A stretch of DNA of 64,000 nt from SXXK01 sp046074645 (GTDB lineage: Bacteria; Planctomycetota; Planctomycetia; Planctomycetales; Planctomycetaceae), in the NCBI GenBank assembly GCA_046074645.1, contig JBJTOP010000394.1, positions 1 through 64,000 of the forward strand, given 5' to 3'. Shown piece by piece: positions 52,951 through 61,096 of the stretch. The notes under the pieces were generated by a model that saw nothing but the letters and a program-made list of their open reading frames with translations, was not told the DNA's origin and ran no database searches. Numbering within the stretch: position 1 is the first letter of the stretch; every line of letters begins with the position of its first letter. The position numbers and the translations under genes are program-made.

Positions 52951-53421
52951 CTACAACGCACCACTGTTCTGCTGCCGCAGCTGCAGCCAGGATCTCAGCC
53001 TCGATGCCGTGGGAAACCGCAGCATCATCACCACCGCCAGGACTCCAGCAACCGCCAGCGAATACTGACAGTGCTCCATCATGACGGATGTCAGGTTTGA
53101 CAACGCCGCAAATTCGAGAATGGCCATGGACATGACCGTTTGCAGGAACCATGCATGGGCAACGCTTTCGACAGGAAACGTCGGGGCGATCAGCGGCGGC
53201 ACTACCCAGCTCACAATCACACTCACAACCCCGCCTCCGAGACCCACAATGCTCAGCAGACCCAGCTCGTCACTGAGCTTTCCCTGCTGCACCACAAAGA
53301 GAATCCCGGCGAATATCAGTACTCCACTGATCATCGCCAAAGACACCACACGACCCATTTTCAGATGCCGCAGCGCGTCAGCTGACAATTCACCGGAATC
53401 AGGGTCAATTCCTTCTCTCAT
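52951..53421 (-). CDS. Four-helix membrane protein in the BMC operon
   Basis: 156 aa with about four membrane helices (VVSLAMISGVLIFAGILFVV, LLSIVGLGGGVVSVIVSWVV, HAWFLQTVMSMAILEFAAL, YSLAVAGVLAVVMML). Overlaps the BMC-P 3 stop by four bases, so it is translated with the shell proteins. No known family or transport signature; a role at the membrane, such as substrate uptake, assembly or tethering, is only a guess. Confidence 0.75.
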   Translation of the reverse strand: MREGIDPDSGELSADALRHLKMGRVVSLAMISGVLIFAGILFVVQQGKLSDELGLLSIVGLGGGVVSVIVSWVVPPLIAPTFPVESVAHAWFLQTVMSMAILEFAALSNLTSVMMEHCQYSLAVAGVLAVVMMLRFPTASRLRSWLQLRQQNSGAL

Positions 53422-53735
53422 ACCGCGTCTCCCGCCCTGAAGACCATTTGCGACTTCACCTGCACCGAATCCACTATGCCGATAATCGCCGCATCAATCG
53501 GCAGTTCCTTTGTTCCCGGCGTGAAGCGTGCACTTGAGCCCTGCACACACATCACCACCTGGCCTTCACCCGCTCCCACGGTATCCACCACCACAAACGA
53601 TCGACCGGTCCTTTTCAGGCTCGACTGGTCCTTCTCGTCCACTCGCAGCGGCTCAACCAGCAGCAGCTTCTGGCCGACAAGCGCATCGACTTTCTGCGTG
53701 GAAACGAGACTGCCGGTGATAGCTGCAAGAAACAT
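53418..53735 (-). CDS. BMC-P pentameric shell protein (EutN/CcmL family), copy 3
   Basis: 105 aa: MFLAAITGSLVSTQKVDALVGQKLLLVEPL, VVVDTVGAGEGQVVMCVQGSSAR and PIDAAIIGIVDSV. The third vertex protein of the locus. Confidence 0.93.
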   Translation of the reverse strand: MFLAAITGSLVSTQKVDALVGQKLLLVEPLRVDEKDQSSLKRTGRSFVVVDTVGAGEGQVVMCVQGSSARFTPGTKELPIDAAIIGIVDSVQVKSQMVFRAGDAV

Positions 53736-53765
53736 GGAAGTGCACCCTGAAGAGATCCAGAAAAA

Positions 53766-54962
53766 TCAAAGCCGGCTGCGAATCGCCTCGGCCGTCTGTC
53801 GAGCCACCACCAGTTCTTCATTGGTGGGAACCGTCCAGATCTGCACGCGGCTGTGGTCGGCACTCAGACGGGCTTCACCCTTCACACCCGAATTCCTGTC
53901 CGCACACAGTTCCATCCCAGCCCATTCCATCTCGCGGCAGACATTTCGCCGAATCCGTTCGCTGTTCTCGCCAATGCCGCCCGTAAATACCAGCACATCA
54001 GCTCCGCCAAGCAGTGCCATGTATGCGCCCACGTACGACCGAATCGAGGCTTCGAAGAGCTTCAGAGCCTTTTCGGCCCGGTCGTGCCCCTGAGCCGCAG
54101 CCTCTTCAAGATCTCTGCAGTCACCGCTGAGCCCGCTGATACCCAGCAGACCGCCCTTCGACGACATTTCTGCCAGCACCTGCTCAAACGTCATTCCCGT
54201 GGCCTTCATGACCACCGGAATGGCGTAGGCGTCGAAGTCACCCACGCGATTGTTGTTTGGCAGACCACCCTGAGGACTCATGCCCATCGATGCCGCAATG
54301 CTGGCTCCGTGCCGAATCGCACACACCGATGCACTTCCTCCCAGATGACAGCTGATGACATTCAGGTCGCTGCGTCCCAGCAGCTGAGCAATGCGACCGG
54401 CAATGAAGCGGTGACTGGCACCATGAAACCCCCAGCGGCGAATCTCATGCTCCGTGTACCACTCATACGGCACCGCATACGCCCGATGCTCAAACGGAAT
54501 CGTTTCGTGAAAGCCTGTTTCCAGAGCAGCCACGAGAGGAATCTGAGGAAAGGCCTGCTGCAGCTGTCGCATGGCCCGGACGTAAGGCGGATTGTGAGCC
54601 GGTGCGATGTCGGAGAGCGATTCCATCTTCTGCAACAGCGCTTCATTCACCAGTCGCGCTCCGCTGAGACTGCCCGCAAACACCGCCTTAAACCCAATTC
54701 CACCTACCTCGTCAACGGACTGCAAACATCCGCCGACAGGGTCCGTGAGCTGCTGCAGACAGATGCCCACCGCAGCCGCATGATTTGGAACCTCCTGCGA
54801 CAGTTCCGTTCGCCGACCACCAATCTCCACGAAACAGGCACTCATCGCACCCGACTGCCCGATGCGGTCAATGCCGCCACGGGCCAGCTGAGTTTCGTTG
54901 GACAGATCAAACAGCCGATACTTGAAACTGGTCGATCCCAGATTCGCTACAAGCACCTTCAT
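53766..54962 (-). CDS. ackA: Acetate kinase family protein (BMC)
   Basis: About 398 aa with MKVLVANLGSTSFKYRL, HNPPYVRAMR, the GFHGASHRF block, ISCHLGGSASVCA and FTGGIGENSERIR of acetate/propionate kinases. It should make ATP from acyl-phosphate produced by PduL, here probably lactyl-phosphate. AGGAG lies 6 bases before the ATG, favouring 54962 over the GTG one codon earlier. Confidence 0.93.
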   Translation of the reverse strand: MKVLVANLGSTSFKYRLFDLSNETQLARGGIDRIGQSGAMSACFVEIGGRRTELSQEVPNHAAAVGICLQQLTDPVGGCLQSVDEVGGIGFKAVFAGSLSGARLVNEALLQKMESLSDIAPAHNPPYVRAMRQLQQAFPQIPLVAALETGFHETIPFEHRAYAVPYEWYTEHEIRRWGFHGASHRFIAGRIAQLLGRSDLNVISCHLGGSASVCAIRHGASIAASMGMSPQGGLPNNNRVGDFDAYAIPVVMKATGMTFEQVLAEMSSKGGLLGISGLSGDCRDLEEAAAQGHDRAEKALKLFEASIRSYVGAYMALLGGADVLVFTGGIGENSERIRRNVCREMEWAGMELCADRNSGVKGEARLSADHSRVQIWTVPTNEELVVARQTAEAIRSRL

Positions 54963-55011
54963 CACAGACTCCTTCTGATGCTGATTGCCCGGTCGTTCCC
55001 ACTACGGAAAA

Positions 55012-55278
55012 TCAGAGCACCGATTCCAGCAACGTGGCTTCCGGACGTGGAATCAGGTGAGCACAGACCAGCTCCCCTGACTTCGTCGCGGCTGCAGCAC
55101 CCGCGTCCACCGCTGCTCGCACAGATCCCACGTCACCTTTAATGATCGTGGTGATAAAGGCAGCGCCAATGTTGAGCTGTTTCACCAGCGTCACGTTGGC
55201 CGCTTTGAGCATCGCATCGGCAGCTTCCACTGATGCCACCAAACCCTTGGTTTCAATCATCCCAATCGCTTCACTCAT
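55012..55278 (-). CDS. BMC-H hexameric shell protein, copy 1
   Basis: 88 aa: MSEAIGMIETKGLVASVEAADAMLKAANV and the KGDVGSVRAAVDAG helix of BMC-H. The pore-region IGAAF (QLNIGAAFITT) differs from copy 2. Confidence 0.94.
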   Translation of the reverse strand: MSEAIGMIETKGLVASVEAADAMLKAANVTLVKQLNIGAAFITTIIKGDVGSVRAAVDAGAAAATKSGELVCAHLIPRPEATLLESVL

Positions 55279-55369
55279 GGTACCGGTTTCCTCTCTGCAA
55301 ATACCCCTGGATCACAAAGCCGTGCCACACGGCCACAAAACGCTCGCTGGCCCATCGCTGGTCAGCAGA

Positions 55370-55678
55370 TTACTTCTTTACCGCGGCAGCTGCCGTTTTT
55401 GGCTTCGGCAGTACTGCAGCCAGCTCCTCGTGCGGACGCGGAATCACTTCCGCACTGGTCACCTGACCCAGCCGCGATGCCGCTGCTGAACCAGCTTCCA
55501 GTGCCGCCTTCACAGCGGCCACGTCGCCGGAAATAAAGGCCGTCACAAAACCGCTGCCAATCTTGTCCCACGATACCAGCTGCACATTGGCAGCTTTGAG
55601 CATCGAGTCGATGGCTTCGAGCATGCACACGAAGCCCTTTGTTTCAATCATCCCAAGTGCTTCACTGGATTTCGCCAT
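55370..55678 (-). CDS. BMC-H hexameric shell protein, copy 2
   Basis: 102 aa from the ATG at 55678 (AAGGAG about 8 bases upstream). Standard BMC-H body, pore region WDKIGSGFVTA, and an extra Ala/Lys tail (PKPKTAAAAVKK). An upstream in-frame start at 55702 is rejected. Confidence 0.94.
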   Translation of the reverse strand: MAKSSEALGMIETKGFVCMLEAIDSMLKAANVQLVSWDKIGSGFVTAFISGDVAAVKAALEAGSAAASRLGQVTSAEVIPRPHEELAAVLPKPKTAAAAVKK

Positions 55679-55786
55679 TTTTTCTCTCTCCTTCCATGCC
55701 AAATTCCCTCCGGAAATTCAGCTGGACAACAAGTATAACGGCTGTCCCTCGCCGTAAAGTAAGTACTGGTCAGCTGGTCTGCTGAG

Positions 55787-56617
55787 TTAATGTTTACACT
55801 GACAGGGCTGCGGCTTAATGAGTTCCACGCCAGAGGCCTTTTCGAGATTGACTGCATTGCCCTCGTCGGTGTCGAGATGAACCTCCAGCTTAATGCCTTT
55901 GCCGGCGCGGACAGCGAGATCTTCAAGGACCGTGGTGCAGCCCGGAGATTCAATTCGCAGATGCACAAGATCGCCGTCTTTGACCCCGTAGTATTCAAGG
56001 TCTTCCGGGCCCATGTGGACGTGCCGCATCGCACGAATCACGCCCTGCCTGAGCTCGACAACGCCGTGGGGCCCCATCAGCACACAGCCAGGCGTGCCCT
56101 TGACGTCACCACTGATGCGAACAGGAAGATCAATGCCCAGCGAAATGCCGTCGGTAAAGGCCAGTTCCACCTGTGAGTCGCTGCGGCAGGGACCGAGCAC
56201 CCGGACGTTGGGGAGCATTCGCCGACGCGGACCAACCACCGCCACGGTTTCCTTTGCCGCGTAATAGCCGTCCTGGTAGAGGTCTTTTTCAGGTGTCAGC
56301 TTCGCACCGGGGCCAAACAGAATTTCCACATGCTCCTGAGTCAGATGCACGTGACGTGCTGAAATGTTGACAAGCAGCGGGTTTCTTCTGACAACAGACT
56401 TTGCAGGGACTGAAACAGCCGCAGCCGTCACATCGGAAGTGCCAGCCGCATCGCCGGAACCAGTCACCGCCGGGTCCGCACGAAGTACCGGAATCCCGCC
56501 AGAAAGTTCGGCCCCGCCCGCTTTCGCCGCCACCGACGAAGCAGACCGCAAAGCCCGATTCAGCACTTCACGAACAACCCGCTCAACTTCTGTTACATCC
56601 GGTGCTGCTGTCGACAT
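55787..56617 (-). CDS. pduL: PduL-type phosphotransacylase with N-terminal encapsulation peptide
   Basis: 276 aa. The metal-binding motifs SARHVHLTQEHV and RHVHMGPEDLEYY of PduL are present, with the LGIDLPVRISGDVKGT core. A helix near the N-terminus (TEVERVVREVLNRAL) is the encapsulation peptide, with an Ala/Pro linker to the core. It converts acyl-CoA to acyl-phosphate and recycles CoA inside the shell. Start at 56617 (MSTAAPD) chosen over 56662. Confidence 0.92.
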   Translation of the reverse strand: MSTAAPDVTEVERVVREVLNRALRSASSVAAKAGGAELSGGIPVLRADPAVTGSGDAAGTSDVTAAAVSVPAKSVVRRNPLLVNISARHVHLTQEHVEILFGPGAKLTPEKDLYQDGYYAAKETVAVVGPRRRMLPNVRVLGPCRSDSQVELAFTDGISLGIDLPVRISGDVKGTPGCVLMGPHGVVELRQGVIRAMRHVHMGPEDLEYYGVKDGDLVHLRIESPGCTTVLEDLAVRAGKGIKLEVHLDTDEGNAVNLEKASGVELIKPQPCQCKH

Positions 56618-56663
56618 GGGAATAGACTTTGAGATGAAGTAGGAACAGGAAACGAGGGACAAA

Positions 56664-56687
56664 ACTGAACACTGAACACTGAAAACT
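56664..56687. repeat. CTGAA-type short repeats beside pduL
   Basis: ACTGAACACTGAACACTGAAAACT lies between pduL and the regulator gene. A related ACTGAAAACTGAAAACTG is at 47915-47932 at the other end of the operon. Confidence 0.6.
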
Positions 56688-56710
56688 CAACCGTGAAAAC
56701 CAAAACCGCC

Positions 56711-57475
56711 TCACTCCTGCAACGGCACTGCGTGCAGCTGCACGGACTGTTCTTTCAAAATCCGTCTCCAGTCGCCGCTGACGGCATCGTCCGTAACCAG
56801 ATCGTCAACGACTTCGAGGGAACACAAATGAGCAAGCGCTCGCTGGCCGAACTTGCTGCTGTCCGCCACCAGCATCACGCGATCAGCCGCTTCAATCATC
56901 TGCCGCTCGGTGTCAACAAGCAGCGCATTGCTGTTGAAGAGTCCCTCTTCGGTGATGCCGCCGGTACCCATAATCAGCCGGTTGACGTGGAGTCTTCGCA
57001 GCGCCTGAATGGCCTGGTCGCCCAGAGCAACACCGGTGCGCGGATAGACGTAACCGCCGATGAAGATGAGTTCTATTTCCGGGCGGTTCATGAGCAGCAA
57101 AGCAATCGGGAGTGAATTCGTGAGTACCTGCAGGGTTTTGCCTGTGAGCTGTCGAGCGACTTCGAGTGTGGTGGTGCCGCCATCCAGCAACACGGTTTCA
57201 CCTTCGTTGATCATTTGAATCACACGGCGAGCGATTCGCTGTTTTTGAAGCGTTGCCAGTTGTCGCCGAGCGTCGAAATCGGGCTGAGCTTCCGTGAGAA
57301 AAACAGCACCGCCACGAGTTCGCTGAATCTGGCCGTTGGAGTCCAGAGCATCCAGATCGCGACGCACTGTGGATTCGCTGATGCCCAATTCGCTCACCAG
57401 CCGGTGCAGGGAGACAAAGCCCGCCTGTTCGGCCAGTTGAAGGATTTTGGAGCGTCTTTCATCCACAATCATCAT
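56711..57475 (-). CDS. DeoR-family transcriptional regulator
   Basis: About 254 aa. Helix-turn-helix at the N-terminus (FVSLHRLVSELGISESTVRRDL) followed by the DeoR sugar-phosphate-sensing domain (TVLLDGGTTTLEVARQL, LTNSLPIALLL, MGTGGITEEGLFNSN). It sits at the head of the BMC operon, so it likely responds to a phosphorylated sugar and binds upstream. The start near 57475 is at MMIVDERRSK. An 8-base inverted repeat with 5-base spacer lies upstream at 57559-57579. Confidence 0.92.
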   Translation of the reverse strand: MMIVDERRSKILQLAEQAGFVSLHRLVSELGISESTVRRDLDALDSNGQIQRTRGGAVFLTEAQPDFDARRQLATLQKQRIARRVIQMINEGETVLLDGGTTTLEVARQLTGKTLQVLTNSLPIALLLMNRPEIELIFIGGYVYPRTGVALGDQAIQALRRLHVNRLIMGTGGITEEGLFNSNALLVDTERQMIEAADRVMLVADSSKFGQRALAHLCSLEVVDDLVTDDAVSGDWRRILKEQSVQLHAVPLQE

Positions 57476-57558
57476 GGTTTCTGCCAGATTCGAGCAAGAT
57501 TGGTGACGGATTTTGAAAGCTTCTGATGGGTTTTGCAACCTTCGAATCAACTTTGATG

Positions 57559-57579
57559 AAAGAATCTGACTGATTCTTT
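57559..57579. promoter_or_regulatory. Candidate operator of the BMC regulator
   Basis: AAAGAATC-TGACT-GATTCTTT, perfect 8-base arms. It lies about 85 bases upstream of the regulator start. Confidence 0.5.
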
Positions 57580-57789
57580 TCTAAAACTCCAGAAACTCTC
57601 AAGTTCGCCAATCATCAAACTCTACTTCATACAGCGCAGCCTGTTTCGAATAGTCAACGGATCCGGGGCGCTTCCAGGTGAAGTCCGGCACAGCGCCAGC
57701 AGTTCAGGCACAATCGACACATTCCTCCCCGTCAGCTCCTGACACGAAAATCCAGCGGCACTGAACCACCACGCGGCCAAAGTTACGAG

Positions 57790-58000
57790 CGGCAGGGCGG
57801 AAGCCCCCGGCTGTGTTTCGCACCGAAGGTGCGCGCGGCGGCGAAGGCGTTGGTTTGACGTGGGCAGGCGTCTTTGCCCGCAGGCTGCCACCATGCGGCT
57901 ATAATGGCGGCTGATCAGCGGCTGCGCGGAAGCCCCCAGCATTGTTTCGCACCGAAGGTGCGCGCGCCGAAGGTGCATACGGCCCCGAAGGTGCATGGCA
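57790..58000 (+). repeat. Interspersed hairpin repeat cluster
   Basis: Two units, each with GCGGAAGCCCCC, CGCACCgaaGGTGCG and CCCGCAGGCTGCC, and the AGGTGCatgGCACCT palindrome at 57989. Plus-strand orientation. Confidence 0.85.
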
Positions 58001-58190
58001 CCTTCAGCGAAAATCCCAGAGAATTTACTGGCAACCGCATCATTAGGTGCGACACCGGGGACAGTCCCCGCGGGCACGGCGGCAGGCGTGCAACAGCGGC
58101 GGTTGGCCGGACGGTAGAATCGTCACAATCCTAAGAGTCCTCCGAATCCGCAACAGGCGGGTGGTTGCCGGGGACAGTCCCCGCAGCAGC
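57990..58190 (-). repeat. Composite repeat, inverted partner of 5984-6178
   Basis: CGGGGACaGTCCCCG occurs at 58056-58070 and 58169-58183, bracketing GGACGGTAGAATCGTCACAA. Read on the minus strand the order and text follow the copy at 6.0-6.2 kb. Confidence 0.82.
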
Positions 58191-58389
58191 GGCCGGAGGT
58201 GGGTGGATGGATTGCGTGGGGCACCGTCGATGCGCGTTTGCCGCGATTCCGATTCCGCCGCAGACTCAGGTCGCGATGCCCTCACTTCGCAGTTTACACA
58301 CGCTGCGGGCTGCCGGGCTGCGGCTGAGAACCGTGCTTTCAGAGCGAACTGCAGTCAGCTGCTAAGCTGGGGCTGTCGCGCTGGTCGCC

Positions 58390-59496
58390 TCATTTTTCGC
58401 AGTAGCTGAGTGCGATCAGGCAATACGCGGTTACAAGATTCGGGTCACCTTCATACCAGCGATCGGCATCGTTAATCCAGCTGCCGTTTGGTTTCTGCAG
58501 TGATTTGAGCTTTTCAGTGACTTCCTTTCGCCAGTCGTGAGATTGTCCGGCAGCATCCTGGAAATTGTCGCCGCCGACTACGGACATGGTTTTTGCGAAC
58601 GTCTGGTAGTAATAGTAGAGCCCCTGTTGACCCATGCCAGGGTTTTCGCTGAGTGTGTAATGGCTTCGAATCCATTTGACCGCAGCGACGACACGCGGAT
58701 CGTCCGCTTTGACGCCGGCGTAGATCATGCTTTTCAGACCGGCGTAGGTCATGCTGCCATATGAAGAATGTCCACCGTTGGCCGCGAGCGGTGCTTTGGA
58801 TTCACCACCTTTGGCTGGCGTGTAAATGAAACCGCCATCGTTGATTTTGCCTGACCAGGGAAGGGTGTTGTGAGGGGATTCGAGGTTTTGGGCGCGGCTT
58901 ACAAAGATGAGCGCTTTCTGCAGAGCCGGGTCATCCGGGGCAGCACCTGCACTTCGCAGTGCCTCGATGAGAAATTGAGTGTTTGACATGTCGGGACGCT
59001 GTTTACTGTCGTAACCGGCACCACCAAATGTGTCGTCGCTGGTTTCGATGCCTTCGCCCGCATCCCACTGAAGTCCGCGAAGAAAATCTTCTGCGCGTTT
59101 GATTGCTGAGTTGTAACGTCCGTCGGAGTTGGCCTGAGCGAGAGCGAGCAGCGCGATACAGGTCTCGTAATTCTGATGTCGGCTGGCGGCCGCGTGAATC
59201 CCGCCGCTGGGTTGCTGGGAGGACGCCAGAAACTTGAGTCCGTTCGCGACCACTGGGTCATCGACCGATCGACCACTGTGAAGCAGTGCCGACACAACCA
59301 GCCCGGAAATTCCAACTGCATCCGGTTTGGTCCATGAACCATTGGCGTCCTGCGTGGTGGTCAGAAACTGCAGTGCCTTCTGCCGCATCGCAGCGATGTC
59401 ATCGCCGCGAAGCATGGAGGTTGCGGAAGAACTTATGAAACAAACGATCGACAGCAGGACAAGCCAGACGCAACGGAGCGATGGGGCGGAAATCAT
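58390..59496 (-). CDS. Secreted prenyltransferase/squalene-cyclase repeat protein
   Basis: 368 aa: signal peptide (LRCVWLVLLSIVCFISSSATS) then alpha/alpha-barrel repeats such as DANGSWTKPDAVGISGLVVSALL, GGIHAAASRHQNYETCIALLAL and KPNGSWINDADRWYEGDPNLVTAYCLIAL. These are the QW-type repeats of squalene/oxidosqualene cyclases and related folds, but the protein is short and secreted, so it is not a hopanoid cyclase. Start at 59496 is supported by AGGAA just upstream. Confidence 0.8.
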   Translation of the reverse strand: MISAPSLRCVWLVLLSIVCFISSSATSMLRGDDIAAMRQKALQFLTTTQDANGSWTKPDAVGISGLVVSALLHSGRSVDDPVVANGLKFLASSQQPSGGIHAAASRHQNYETCIALLALAQANSDGRYNSAIKRAEDFLRGLQWDAGEGIETSDDTFGGAGYDSKQRPDMSNTQFLIEALRSAGAAPDDPALQKALIFVSRAQNLESPHNTLPWSGKINDGGFIYTPAKGGESKAPLAANGGHSSYGSMTYAGLKSMIYAGVKADDPRVVAAVKWIRSHYTLSENPGMGQQGLYYYYQTFAKTMSVVGGDNFQDAAGQSHDWRKEVTEKLKSLQKPNGSWINDADRWYEGDPNLVTAYCLIALSYCEK

Positions 59497-59757
59497 TGAG
59501 GGTTCCTGTGCGAACGGCGCTGATGGAGCGAGACGGACGGGCGGTGAACGTCGAAACCGACGCATCCCGACACGAATTCTCCGGCGGCAGGTTCGGAAAG
59601 TCAAAATCGAGCGGCAGGATTTCCGCGGATTTTCCGGTCTGAACGAGGCCGGGATGTTGAGAGTTTGACTGCGGCAGGGGAGAATGCCGCGTCAGGGGAG
59701 CCCCGGCCTGCCGCGCCGGACATCCACGAATTTTCGGCTGCATCAAGGGAGTTTTCT

Positions 59758-60669
59758 GTGAGATTACCGGCTGTTTTCCTGCTGCTGTCCCATCTGCTGT
59801 GCAGCGTGTCCCAGGTTGCTGCTCAGGATGCCGTCACCACAGCAGCGTTCCAGTATCCACTGGCCGTCGCTGCTCGCCCGGACGGCGTCGTGTTTGTTGC
59901 TGACCGCAACCTGCCGGGCATCTGGAAAATCGAAAACGGTCAGGCATCAATCTACTTTCAGGGCTCAAAAAAGTTTCGCACTCCGCTGAATGCCGTGCGC
60001 TGCCTTGCTTTCGATCCCCAGGGAAAACTGCTCGCCGGTGACTCCGCCACCCGCGAAGTCTACCGCTTCGACGACGCCGCTCAGCCACAACCGCTCACAA
60101 AAGGCTGGATCGGTATTCCAATGGCGATCGTCACGGCGGCCGATGGCACGATCTACACGGCCGATCTGGAACTGCACCGCATCTGGAAGATGCCTCCGGA
60201 GGGCAGTGAAAAGCCAATCGAATACGCGGTCATCAACTCCCCCCGCGGACTCGTACTCGACCCCGACGGCTCACTCTACATCCTTTCCACCTCCAGCAAG
60301 GATGGACAGATCCAGAAAGTGTCGCCGGACGGCAAACTCCAGACGGTGCTCAGCGGCCACCCGTTCAATCTGCCTCACAACATCGTTCGCACGGCGGACG
60401 GAACATTCTTCGTGACCGACAACTACCAGCACTGCATCTGGAAGGTGGCCCCCGGTGCAGCACCCGAACAATTCGTCAGCGGTGCACCGCTGGATCGCCC
60501 GGTTGGTCTGTGTCTGGCCGGCGATCGACTGCTCGTTGCCGACCCCCACATTCGCACAATTTTTTCACTCGGCATGGACAAGTCCCTCAGCGTGCTCATC
60601 GCTGGCCCTCCTCCGGCGCCCGCTGCAGGTCAACCCGCGGCCGGAAATTCCCAGACGCCCGCCAAATGA
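59758..60669 (+). CDS. Secreted NHL/SMP-30-like beta-propeller protein
   Basis: 303 aa from a GTG at 59758 with AAGGGAG about 6 bases upstream. Signal peptide (hydrophobic RLPAVFLLLSHLLC), then blades like GVVFVADRNLPGIWKI, GKLLAGDSATREVYRFD, GTIYTADLELHRIWKM and GTFFVTDNYQHCIWKV. The family often binds or hydrolyses ligands; no catalytic set is clear. It overlaps the next gene by four bases. Confidence 0.82.
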   Translation: MRLPAVFLLLSHLLCSVSQVAAQDAVTTAAFQYPLAVAARPDGVVFVADRNLPGIWKIENGQASIYFQGSKKFRTPLNAVRCLAFDPQGKLLAGDSATREVYRFDDAAQPQPLTKGWIGIPMAIVTAADGTIYTADLELHRIWKMPPEGSEKPIEYAVINSPRGLVLDPDGSLYILSTSSKDGQIQKVSPDGKLQTVLSGHPFNLPHNIVRTADGTFFVTDNYQHCIWKVAPGAAPEQFVSGAPLDRPVGLCLAGDRLLVADPHIRTIFSLGMDKSLSVLIAGPPPAPAAGQPAAGNSQTPAK

Positions 60670-61073
60670 CCAGGACGCCACCTCCACTTCCCCCGCCTCC
60701 TCCACCGCCGCAGCCAGCGTCGCGCAAATCCAAACGGCGACGACGGCTGCCACTGGAAACTGAAATCTCATGGTTCCTGCTCGTATGCGCCCTCGACGTT
60801 GTCTTCACCCATATTGCCCTGCATCTGACTTCCATCGGCGCGACACAGCTGAATTTCGTTGAAAGTAATCCACTGGCTCGCTGGGTGATTCAAAACTGGG
60901 GACTGCGTGGCATGGTAGTCTTCAAGGCCTCCAGCTCGCTGCTGGTCGTCGCAATCGCACTCGCTATTCGCCCCGTCAGACCACTGGTCTCACGATTACT
61001 GCTGCTCGGCGGCACTCTTGTTGTCGGTGTTGTCGTCGTTTACTCTGTCAGACTTCTGATCCTGCACCGCTAG
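60666..61073 (+). CDS. DUF5658-like membrane protein, copy 1
   Basis: 135 aa with a Pro-rich N-terminus, then three or four membrane helices (EISWFLLVCALDVVFTHIAL, GMVVFKASSSLLVVAIALAI, LLLLGGTLVVGVVVVYSV). NFVESNPLARWVIQNWGL is the DUF5658-like signature. The ATG overlaps the upstream stop. Paralogue at 62314. Unknown function. Confidence 0.75.
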   Translation: MTRTPPPLPPPPPPPQPASRKSKRRRRLPLETEISWFLLVCALDVVFTHIALHLTSIGATQLNFVESNPLARWVIQNWGLRGMVVFKASSSLLVVAIALAIRPVRPLVSRLLLLGGTLVVGVVVVYSVRLLILHR

Positions 61074-61096
61074 CCCTCATCCCGAAAAGACTTCGC

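Larger units (their letters stand above)
57476..58389. other. Gene-free block: operator candidate and repeats
   Basis: Contains the inverted repeat at 57559-57579 and the hairpin repeats at 57790-58190. No gene recognised. Confidence 0.7.
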
